Shown piece by piece: positions 6,198 to 11,573 of a DNA stretch of 11,573 nucleotides (positions within the stretch are counted from its first letter, which is position 1; the number at the start of each line of letters is the position of its first letter). The notes beneath the pieces are model-generated. The model worked only from the letters and a program-made list of their open reading frames with translations. It was not told the origin of the DNA and made no database searches. The stretch comes from an archaeon. Lineage in GTDB: Archaea > Nanobdellota > Nanobdellia > Pacearchaeales > GW2011-AR1. The translations under genes were made by a program, and so were the position numbers. The stretch spans positions 1 to 11,573 of the forward strand of contig DAHVOT010000022.1 of the NCBI GenBank assembly GCA_027318675.1, given 5' to 3'.

Positions 6198-6595
6198 ATA
6201 AAATACTCGCCTCTGGTAAAAGAAAAACTGCTGTTGCAAGAGCAGAGATAAAAGAAGGAACAGGAAAAGTTACTTTAAACAAAATAAATTACGAAAATTT
6301 ACATAAATTCGATGTTTTAAGGATAAAAGAACCTTTATTAATTGCAGAAAAAATATTGGGAAGAATAAATTTTGATGTTAAAATTTCCATTAAGGGCGGT
6401 GGAGAAAAAGGACAGATAGATGCTGCAAGACTTGCGTTAGCAAGAGCAATTGTAAAATTTACAGAATCAGAAAAGCTAGAAGAAGCTTTCTTTGATTATG
6501 ATAGAAATCTTTTAGTTGCAGACGTAAGAAGAAAGGAAGCATATAAACCTGGAGATTCCAAGGCAAGATCTAAGAGACAAACTTCTTACAGATAA
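6194..6595 (+). CDS. rps9: Ribosomal protein S9 (uS9)
   Basis: A small-subunit protein of 133 residues whose C-terminal tail reaches the P-site tRNA. Diagnostic parts are SGKRKTAVARAEI (7-19), the glycine loop IKGGGEKGQIDAARLALARAIV (about 65-86) and the C-terminal KARSKRQTSYR, ending in the universal S-Y/F-R. Shine-Dalgarno GGAG at 6182-6185 lies eight bases before the ATG, inside the end of L13. In many archaea rpoN and rpoK follow S9; here a separately promoted DUF4389 gene follows, so the operon is cut short or rearranged. Confidence 0.97.
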   Translation: MNKILASGKRKTAVARAEIKEGTGKVTLNKINYENLHKFDVLRIKEPLLIAEKILGRINFDVKISIKGGGEKGQIDAARLALARAIVKFTESEKLEEAFFDYDRNLLVADVRRKEAYKPGDSKARSKRQTSYR

Positions 6596-6621
6596 AGGGG
6601 TATTTCAGATATTTCAAAGCA

Positions 6622-6629
6622 TTTATAAA
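6622..6629 (+). promoter_or_regulatory. TATA box of the DUF4389 gene
   Basis: TTTATAAA is centred about 26 bases before the ATG at 6651, which predicts a leaderless transcript. Two TATTTCA units (6601-6607 and 6610-6616) lie directly upstream, the first as GGTATTTCAG, matching the tandem repeats at 1851-1870. Confidence 0.7.
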
Positions 6630-6650
6630 ACTAGGATTCTAAATATTAAA

Positions 6651-6935
6651 ATGAAAGAAGATAAAATAAAACAAGAAAGAGGAGAAGCGTTAATGAGAAT
6701 TCCAATAGGAATTGTATCTGGAATTATTATTTATGTTTGGGCTTATCTAATTGGAGTCTTTTTTTTGATAAACTTCTTTTACAAGATATTTACAGGTAAG
6801 AGAATAGATGATTTAGTAAGAATGTCTGAATGCTGGAATACTCAGCAGTATTATTTCCTTAGATATATGACATTTTCAACAAATGAAAGACCTTTCCCAT
6901 TTGTAGAGCTTAAAAAAGATATAAATAAAATATAG
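6651..6935 (+). CDS. DUF4389-type small membrane protein
   Basis: A 94-residue protein matching by eye the DUF4389 pattern: a cytoplasmic N-terminus, a hydrophobic stretch at about 17-46 ending FFYKIFTGKR, then a segment LVRMSECWNTQQYYFLRYMTF and the near-invariant ERPFPF (79-84). The family is widespread in bacteria and archaea, and no function is established. It has its own leaderless promoter 27 bases after the S9 stop. Its stop TAG (6933-6935) abuts the reverse-strand TAA of the recombinase-domain gene (6936-6938), so the convergent genes meet with no spacer. TAG here is a normal stop: the domain ends just before it. Confidence 0.82.
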   Translation: MKEDKIKQERGEALMRIPIGIVSGIIIYVWAYLIGVFFLINFFYKIFTGKRIDDLVRMSECWNTQQYYFLRYMTFSTNERPFPFVELKKDINKI

Positions 6936-7361
6936 TTAATTTTTCTTTCTCTTTAATTTCTCTAATTTATCTTGCACATGATTAAATAAAATTGTTGAAA
7001 CAAGGGGTTTATGCTTACCTTCATGAATTTGTCCATCAAATTTAACCTTTCCTACATAAACAAAATTTCTTAAAATTTTTTTTAATCCATTTACAGAAAG
7101 TTTGTGCTTTTGTGCTATAATAGAAAGATTTGAATCCTCTTTTAGAAACTCTTCAAATATCTCTTCAACTTCTCGGAAATTTTTTGCTGGAACTAACATT
7201 TTGTCGCGTAAATCCCAGTCATATCCAAAAGGAGCTCTTGACATATGCTTTCCTTCAGAAAATTTCTTTATCATTCCTTTTTTCTGAGATTCTCCTCTGC
7301 CTTTAATTTCATTATTATTTTCTTCTATTTCAAATTCATGTCCGCATTTTGGGCATTTCAT
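6936..7361 (-). CDS. Stand-alone serine-recombinase 'Recombinase' domain with an N-terminal CxxC knuckle
   Basis: A protein of 141 residues. Residues 1-10 (MKCPKCGHEF) are half of a zinc ribbon with one CxxC pair. From about 38 on it matches the DNA-binding 'Recombinase' domain (PF07508 type) of large serine recombinases: GKHMSRAPFGYDWD, LVPAKNFREVEEIFEEFL, SIIAQKHKLSVNGLKKILRNFVYVGKVKFDG, then EGKHKPLVSTILFNHVQDKL. The catalytic resolvase domain that normally precedes this is absent, so it cannot cut DNA by itself. Its ATG overlaps the end of the tyrosine recombinase gene (ATGA), with GAGG at 7369-7372 as ribosome binding site. An accessory DNA-binding partner of that recombinase is the natural inference. 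A decayed integrase is less likely, given the clean start and coupling. Confidence 0.8.
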   Translation of the reverse strand: MKCPKCGHEFEIEENNNEIKGRGESQKKGMIKKFSEGKHMSRAPFGYDWDLRDKMLVPAKNFREVEEIFEEFLKEDSNLSIIAQKHKLSVNGLKKILRNFVYVGKVKFDGQIHEGKHKPLVSTILFNHVQDKLEKLKRKKN

Positions 7362-8191
7362 TTCATTACCTCATCTATTGGAGATTTTATTTTTTTTAAT
7401 TCTTCTCTTGAAATATGAGTGTATATTTGGGTTGTTGAAAGATCAGAATGCCCAAGTAATTCTTGTATCTTTCTTATGTCTGTACCATTTTCAAGAAGAT
7501 GAGTTGCAAAACTGTGTCTTAAAGTATGACAATGGACTTCTTTGCTCAATCCTGCACGCTTTGCTGCTTTTGAAATTATCTTTTGTAAGTTTCTTTCAGA
7601 TAATCTGCCTTTTGGCCCAGTAAAAAGATATTCCTGATTTGCCTTTTTCTGTGTTTCAGATTGAATCTTAAGATCTTCCAACAAAAACTCTGGAATGTTA
7701 AAAATCCTGTCTTTTTTTCCTTTACCCTGCCTGACACTTCCTATTTTCTCTTCAAAATTTAAATCTTTAAATTTTAAATTAACTAATTCAGAAACTCTAA
7801 ATCCACAAGCATACATAAAAGAAACCATTAATCTTGACTTTTTTGTGTCTATAACTTCAATTAATTTCCTTATTTCATCTTTTGTTAAAACTGCGGGTAT
7901 TTTCTTTTCTTTTTTTGGACGTTTTATATTAAGAGTTATATCTTTATGTAAAATATTGGAAAATGAATATCTGAGTGCAGAAAGAAATACAATTAAAGAG
8001 GATGAAGAAGCCTTATCTAATCTTTCAACAACATATTGCTTTACATCATCTGTGGTTACATCCTCTATATCTTTTTTTAGATAATCTAAGAACTTTCTGT
8101 TGCAATCAAGATAATTTCTTATTGTATATTCAGAATTTTTGGAAATTTTAAGTTCTATTTCAAGTTTTTTTAAAAAAGCCTCTTTATCCAT
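7358..8191 (-). CDS. xerA: XerA-like tyrosine recombinase
   Basis: A complete site-specific recombinase of 277 residues, the usual length for archaeal XerA and bacterial XerC/D. The N-terminal SAM-like core-binding domain covers about 1-90; the catalytic domain covers 98-277. All catalytic residues are present: R132 (GFRVSEL), K157 (GKGKKDR), H222 and R225 (HTLRHSFATHLLE), H248 (LLGHSDL) and the nucleophile Y257 (TTQIYTHIS). Archaeal XerA resolves chromosome dimers at dif; related enzymes integrate elements or invert DNA, and sequence alone does not separate these roles. Start 8191 is backed by GAGGG at 8198-8202 and an upstream TATA box. It is co-transcribed, with a 4-base overlap, with a serine-recombinase DNA-binding domain, which is unusual. 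Confidence 0.93.
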   Translation of the reverse strand: MDKEAFLKKLEIELKISKNSEYTIRNYLDCNRKFLDYLKKDIEDVTTDDVKQYVVERLDKASSSSLIVFLSALRYSFSNILHKDITLNIKRPKKEKKIPAVLTKDEIRKLIEVIDTKKSRLMVSFMYACGFRVSELVNLKFKDLNFEEKIGSVRQGKGKKDRIFNIPEFLLEDLKIQSETQKKANQEYLFTGPKGRLSERNLQKIISKAAKRAGLSKEVHCHTLRHSFATHLLENGTDIRKIQELLGHSDLSTTQIYTHISREELKKIKSPIDEVMK

Positions 8192-8197
8192 AAATAT

Positions 8198-8238
8198 CCC
8201 TCAATCTTATTATAAAATTGTACGAATCTATTTAAATA
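8198..8238 (-). promoter_or_regulatory. Promoter and Shine-Dalgarno of the recombinase operon
   Basis: On the minus strand TATTTAAATA (8229-8238) is a plausible TATA box, putting the transcription start near 8208. GAGGG (8198-8202) then lies six bases before the ATG at 8191. The short leader with a clear Shine-Dalgarno contrasts with the leaderless genes nearby. Confidence 0.55.
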
Positions 8239-8260
8239 TATTCAAATTAAAAAATAAATA

Positions 8261-8413
8261 TCATTTTTTCTTGTTTTTTGTGTTAATTAATTCTCTTTGA
8301 TTAATTAAAACAAGTATAACCGATAATGCCATAAACCATGGACTTACTAAAAAAGCCAGAATTAAACAAACTAAAGCAAGAAGCGAGAGTAAAAGTAATC
8401 TTAAGTTCATCAT
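8261..8413 (-). CDS. 50-residue small membrane protein
   Basis: A short frame starting MMNLRLLLLSLLALVCLILA, with hydrophobic sequence at about 4-37 broken by SPW (24-26), so either one long membrane helix or a helical hairpin, and the very basic tail NTKNKKK. It begins 12 bases after the stop of the surface-protein gene, with AGG just before the double ATG, and ends 69 bases before the recombinase start. I recognise no family. Composition and placement fit a real small membrane protein, perhaps the last gene of the surface-protein operon, but chance cannot be excluded at this length. Confidence 0.55.
   Translation of the reverse strand: MMNLRLLLLSLLALVCLILAFLVSPWFMALSVILVLINQRELINTKNKKK
8283..8308. 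repeat. 9-base inverted repeat near the recombinase gene
   Basis: TTAATTAAT and ATTAATTAA are separated by the 8-base spacer TCTCTTTG. The geometry resembles a recombinase core site, about 90 bases upstream of the recombinase ATG, but it lies within the small membrane gene and each arm contains the self-complementary TTAATTAA, so chance is likely. Confidence 0.3.
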
Positions 8414-8425
8414 CCTAATTTCTAA

Positions 8426-8986
8426 TTATGTTCCAGGACCAACAGTTGCTCCAAATACAATATTCCCTTGGCAAGTTCCTGCAACACCTAATGGAACATA
8501 AATTCTCCAGTAAGTTGCATTTATTGCTTCATTAAATGTATCATTTTGCCTATATTCAAGATTAAATGTCCTTACAACAGGAGAAGAAGTTAAATTAGTA
8601 TAATTTGCAATAAATTGAGACAAATCTATAACACCGGGGTTACTATTTGTAATATTGTACTTTTCGTGTTGAACAGAAATGTTCTTTATTGCGCCTAATG
8701 TACAATTCATGGCATTTCCATCATTTAACCTAAAACCATAGCCACTAAGAGATAAATTTATTTTAACATTCCCATAATTTGTAACATTAGAAATATTCTC
8801 TAAAGAAACTTCTGTTGCATTGACTTCCCCATAATCTATAGAATCTGGGAGACCCAATCCAAGTAAACTTGATACAGTAATTGTGTCGCTTCCATATCCT
8901 AATTTATTGTAAGAATCATTTACCCTAATTGTACAATTCCATGTTCCAGGATTTGCATAATACCAAACATTAAAAGTACAATTAAC
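8426..8986 (-). pseudogene. C-terminal part of the surface protein, in frame after an amber codon
   Basis: Directly after the TAG at 8987-8989 the same frame stays open for 186 codons, beginning VNCTFNVWYYANPGTWNCTI and ending in a TAA at 8426. The content is plainly the continuation of the upstream protein: beta-rich, many N-x-S/T sites, and paired cysteines (two in the first stretch, later MNCTL and AGTCQGN). There is a possible internal TTG start at 8857, but it falls mid-domain with no signal peptide, so this part is unlikely to be an independent gene. Read through, the whole protein would have 318 residues. It is either a single-mutation pseudogene, a sequencing error, or an amber readthrough product. 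Confidence 0.7.
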
Positions 8987-9382
8987 CTAATCAGTATATG
9001 TTCCTTCCTGAGTTATATTACAAGAGGAATTTATATAATGAAGATTGTTATCGTCTGCTGCTCCGTAAGTTGAATTTGCAGCATCGAAAAATACTCCAAC
9101 TGCATTATCCACATCGTCCCACCCATTATAATCTGTTACTAAAGCAGAACAAAAGACAAGTTTTGTAGAATTTGGGATAAGAGCTAGAGAAGAATCATTG
9201 TTTTGTATTGTTACATTTGATAATTCTGGAAAAACATTTCCCACATCTAAATAGGTAATGACTGTAACATTAGGAGAACCTACGCCTGCAAAAACGCTTT
9301 TAGGAAAAAAAGAAAATAGTATTAAGAATAGTAAAAATTCCAGAATAATAAAAAAAATAATTGTTTTATTTTTAATTTCCAT
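8987..9382 (-). CDS. N-terminal part of a secreted surface protein, ending at an in-frame TAG
   Basis: MEIKNKTIIFFIILEFLLFL starts a signal peptide or anchor (about 8-32, cleavage likely after SVFA), so the protein is exported. The outer part has VITYLDVGNVFPEL, then FCSALVTDYNGWDDVDNAV, DDNNLHYINSSC and many sequons (NVT, NDS, NST, NSS, NIT), a Cys-paired beta-sandwich look often seen in DPANN surface proteins. The frame stops at codon 132 (TAG) and continues in the same frame downstream. Its ATG follows the previous gene's TAA by one base, with GGAG at 9393-9396 ten bases ahead. No binding partner or enzymatic role is visible. Confidence 0.72.
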   Translation of the reverse strand: MEIKNKTIIFFIILEFLLFLILFSFFPKSVFAGVGSPNVTVITYLDVGNVFPELSNVTIQNNDSSLALIPNSTKLVFCSALVTDYNGWDDVDNAVGVFFDAANSTYGAADDNNLHYINSSCNITQEGTYTD

Positions 9383-9383
9383 T

Positions 9384-10169
9384 TTAATCTAACTCCACAT
9401 AGAGGTAATACGGGGTTGCACCTGTGAAACCCTGAGAACCATTCTCTGGAACTAGCATTTGGAAATCATAGGGCTGGCCGTCATAACCTACTAAATTATC
9501 TTCTAAAATTGTAGCGTATATTATACTTGTACTATCATATAATGCCATCTCTTCAAAATCATCATCTTGACTAACGTCATTAATATAGGTGTTTAAAGTT
9601 GGGCATGCATTAGAATTTATAGGCCTTCCTGCAACCCAAAAAGGATCGTGTGTCCCAGGATAAGTAAAAGTTGCAGTAATATTATCTGCAGTCCTATTAT
9701 GAAACATTGCAGTGTTTTCTGCAGCAAGATTTGTTGTCCCATTTGCACATTGAATCAAATTCCATTCAATTGTTGAACTATCTCTTGTTGTGTAAACTCT
9801 TCCTGTGGTCACACTTAAACTCCAATCATAAATTGTAGAACCAGAAAAATCATCTAATGTAAATGCTCCATTAACCCATCCTACAAATGCTTTCCAGTGA
9901 GTATTCTGAACACTTGCGGTGAGATTTAATGCTGCAATATATCCTCCTGATATATTAAACATTGCTGCAGAAGTAGTATTTTTGGTTTCATTCCATACAG
10001 AAACAATATCATCTATTCCACTTGGGTCTGCAGATAAAAATATTTTTGAAAAAAGGAGTATAGAAACTAAAAATACTCCAAATATCAAAATTGCAAATAG
10101 TATAGTTTTTTTCTCATTTTTGTGCATTGTTTTTTGTTTTTCTTTATCCTCCTCATTCTGTTTTTTCAC
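9384..10169 (-). CDS. Secreted or membrane-anchored surface protein, paralog of the 10205-10963 gene
   Basis: A 261-residue protein with a charged N-terminus, a membrane segment or signal at about 22-45 and a long outer domain with many N-glycosylation sequons. It aligns with the neighbouring gene around DWSLS...GRVY...EWNLIQC (115-141), a second cysteine at 189, and the C-terminal GYDGQPYDFQMLVPENG...YYLYVELD. Two conserved cysteines (141 and 189) probably form a disulfide. The start is uncertain: GTG at 10169, or ATG at 10127, which would give MHKNEKKTILFA, a typical signal start; a strong GAGGAGG at 10148-10154 lies 20 bases before the latter, rather far. The family is unknown to me; a surface-layer or attachment role is inference. 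Confidence 0.78.
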   Translation of the reverse strand: MKKQNEEDKEKQKTMHKNEKKTILFAILIFGVFLVSILLFSKIFLSADPSGIDDIVSVWNETKNTTSAAMFNISGGYIAALNLTASVQNTHWKAFVGWVNGAFTLDDFSGSTIYDWSLSVTTGRVYTTRDSSTIEWNLIQCANGTTNLAAENTAMFHNRTADNITATFTYPGTHDPFWVAGRPINSNACPTLNTYINDVSQDDDFEEMALYDSTSIIYATILEDNLVGYDGQPYDFQMLVPENGSQGFTGATPYYLYVELD

Positions 10170-10204
10170 ATTCTTCTAAAAATTATAAAATATAAAATAA
10201 AAAT

Positions 10205-10963
10205 TTACTCTAATTCTACCCAGAAGAAATAGGTAGTTGTAGCTATGTCTGTTCCGTGTCCGTTTTCAAGTACAAGCATCTCGAAATCATGTGCTCTTCC
10301 GTCGAAACCTAATGGACTTTCTTCATCAAGTATTGAAGCAAAAATAACACTTGCTGTTGAAGTCTCATACATTAAAACTTCTTGGAAAGTGCTGTCTGTA
10401 GCATTTTGATTTGCCGCAAAAATATGGGTGCTTGCGCAAGATCCTGCTGCAAATTCTATGTTATTTGTATAGAATAAGTCATGAGCAAGACCAAAACCAC
10501 TTTCATGACTTCCATCTGTTGAGAATGTTTCATTTACACCATCTACATCGTCATAAGCAATTCCGAATTCTTCTTCTAATCCTTCAAAATAAGTACCTCT
10601 TTCAGCTTCAAGGCATTTAACATCTGCCCATAAAATAGACCCGTTTGTAGAAGCATAGATTTCACCCTCTGGAGAAGCAAGAGACCAGTTGTACATTACA
10701 TTATCTGCATTATCTGCCAACATTATTGTACCAGTAACATTACCGAAGTAACCTTGCCAAGATTGAGTTATAGAATAACCCGAAATTTGGAGTTCAGTTA
10801 CATTTCCTGCAATTGCAGTAGTGTTTCCTGCAATATCTGGATTTGCTCTTGTAGAACTTAAATTCACTACATTTGCACCAAATGGTTCAACTGCTGAGAC
10901 AAATGCAAATAAAAAGACACTTAAAACGGTTGTTAATAATAACAATCTATTAAGTTTATTCAT
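10205..10963 (-). CDS. Secreted surface protein with signal peptide
   Basis: A 252-residue protein. Residues 1-24 are a classical signal peptide (MNKLNRLLLLTTVLSVFLFA, cleavage likely after VSA), with no C-terminal anchor visible. The outer domain is rich in N-x-S/T and ends GFDGRAHDFEMLVLENG...YFFWVELE, nearly the same layout as the next gene; C117 and C176 match that gene's two cysteines. It lacks enzyme motifs. The start is secured by AAAGGAGGG at 10976-10984, 12 bases before the ATG, and by a TATA box at 11007-11016. The next gene begins 35 bases after its stop. Paralogous runs of this kind often form a cell-surface coat, but that is inference. Confidence 0.82.
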   Translation of the reverse strand: MNKLNRLLLLTTVLSVFLFAFVSAVEPFGANVVNLSSTRANPDIAGNTTAIAGNVTELQISGYSITQSWQGYFGNVTGTIMLADNADNVMYNWSLASPEGEIYASTNGSILWADVKCLEAERGTYFEGLEEEFGIAYDDVDGVNETFSTDGSHESGFGLAHDLFYTNNIEFAAGSCASTHIFAANQNATDSTFQEVLMYETSTASVIFASILDEESPLGFDGRAHDFEMLVLENGHGTDIATTTYFFWVELE

Positions 10964-10975
10964 CTCTTTTTTTTA

Positions 10976-11016
10976 CCCTCCTTTCAATTTTATAAAACTT
11001 TTAAAGTTTATATAAG
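10976..11016 (-). promoter_or_regulatory. Promoter and Shine-Dalgarno of the surface-protein gene
   Basis: On the minus strand CTTATATAAA (11007-11016) is a good TATA box, predicting a start of transcription near 10985, immediately before AAAGGAGGG (10976-10984). A second possible box, TTTATAAA, lies at about 11033-11040. The strong ribosome binding site suggests high expression. Confidence 0.6.
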
Positions 11017-11122
11017 CAAATATCGTTTTGAATTTATAAATGTTTCCAAATTAGTAACTATTATTAAATTTATATTAATTTAAGTCTAATCTTAATTTAA
11101 ATTAAATATAAAGAGGGAAAAA

Positions 11123-11536
11123 TTAAAATATTTCAACGTAAAACGCTGCAGTTTTTGTGTCTTCTGAGTTATATTCTCTTAATCTTGCCGGTACTCTCAA
11201 TTCATAATCATAGTTCCCATATGTTCCCGAGGATTGTTTATTTATTGGAGAAATAAATATTAAATCTTCTTTATCTGCTAAATCAAATTCACCAGAACTT
11301 CCGTTTGTATCATCTGAAAAATCCCAAAGTATTCCTGTAACAAAATTAGAATTATTTGTTGAATTTGTTATTGGGACTTGTTGTATTAGGTGCCCAAATG
11401 AATAGATGTTATGAACATATTTAGGTGTCCCTGAATTTGTATAAATAGAATAAACTGAATCTTCAAAAGACCCCATATTTAATGCTGAATCTATTTCTGA
11501 AAAATCAGAATTGCTGTTTGCATTTAATTTATTTTT
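11123..11536 (-). CDS. Surface protein paralog, 5' end missing
   Basis: The C-terminal part of a third member of the surface family: it ends YDYELRVPARLREY...KTAAFYVEIF, matching HDFEMLVLENG...YFFWVELE of the next gene, and has VTGILWDFSD where that gene has VIFASILDEE. There is an internal ATG at 11476 (MGSFEDSVYS), but the frame is open beyond it to 11536 (including NSNSDFSEIDSALN) and no signal peptide is present, so the true start is off the window. Upstream of 11505 the sequence turns back on itself in a perfect inverted repeat, so the last bases are unreliable as coding sequence. Confidence 0.7.
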   Translation of the reverse strand, partial: KNKLNANSNSDFSEIDSALNMGSFEDSVYSIYTNSGTPKYVHNIYSFGHLIQQVPITNSTNNSNFVTGILWDFSDDTNGSSGEFDLADKEDLIFISPINKQSSGTYGNYDYELRVPARLREYNSEDTKTAAFYVEIF

Positions 11537-11571
11537 TCAGAAATAGATTCAGCATTAAATATGGGGTCTTT
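11466..11571. repeat. Perfect 39-base inverted repeat at the window end
   Basis: Positions 11466-11504 are the exact reverse complement of 11533-11571, with a 28-base spacer. The left arm lies in the surface-protein gene; the right arm ends two bases before the window end and does not continue that gene's frame. This is the typical look of a fold-back at a contig end, but invertible DNA gives the same picture. Confidence 0.9.
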
Positions 11572-11573
11572 AG

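Noticed and set aside
8283..8308. Chromosomal dif site
   Set aside because: The arms are low-complexity TTAATTAA, lie inside a plausible gene, and do not match a dif consensus I can recall with confidence.
8987..8989. Genome-wide recoding of TAG
   Set aside because: Two other genes here end naturally in TAG (1376 and 6935), and no suppressor tRNA is visible in the window.
9919..11015. Plus-strand open frames opposite the surface-protein genes
   Set aside because: They are antisense shadows with no promoter, ribosome binding site or family features, while the minus-strand frames have signal peptides and paralogs.

Overview
This AT-rich window most likely comes from a DPANN-type archaeon; a Pacearchaeota- or Woesearchaeota-like lineage is an inference. 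The evidence is an L18e-L13-S9 ribosomal protein operon (L18e is absent from bacteria), a class II tRNA-Leu without an encoded CCA, TTTATAAA-type TATA boxes about 26 bases before start codons (some mRNAs look leaderless), and sequon-rich secreted proteins.

Layout. (1) 1-1726, minus strand: a run of small genes, namely three short membrane proteins (two of them clear paralogs), a 55-residue basic protein and a truncated lipoprotein-like gene. Several starts carry the same conserved sequence around the ATG. (2) 1727-2172: a gene-free, T/G-rich stretch with three tandem 10-base repeats and a palindrome. (3) 2173-5034, minus strand: a three-gene operon of two coiled-coil proteins and a HerA/VirB4-type ATPase with a C-terminal winged helix, from a well-formed leaderless promoter. 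(4) 5056-6935, plus strand: tRNA-Leu(CAA), then a ribosomal protein operon whose leader can form two mutually exclusive hairpins, then a leaderless DUF4389 membrane protein. (5) 6936-8413, minus strand: a 50-residue membrane protein, an intact XerA-like tyrosine recombinase and, overlapping it by 4 bases, a stand-alone serine-recombinase DNA-binding domain with no catalytic domain. (6) 8426-11573, minus strand: secreted, disulfide- and sequon-rich surface proteins. Three are paralogs; a fourth, different one is split by a single in-frame TAG. The window ends in a perfect 39-bp inverted repeat inside the last surface gene.

How it fits together. Region 4 is core translation machinery. Region 3 resembles the motor module of archaeal mobile elements, and regions 1-3 together could be an accessory block beside the tRNA, but no duplicated tRNA end was found to prove integration. 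The strongest candidates for something undescribed are the tyrosine recombinase paired with a catalysis-free serine-recombinase domain, the alternative-hairpin leader of the L18e operon, and the shared start-site sequence in the small-gene run. The joining of recombinase, surface genes and inverted repeat into one phase-variation system is speculative, because the repeat may be a contig-end artefact.
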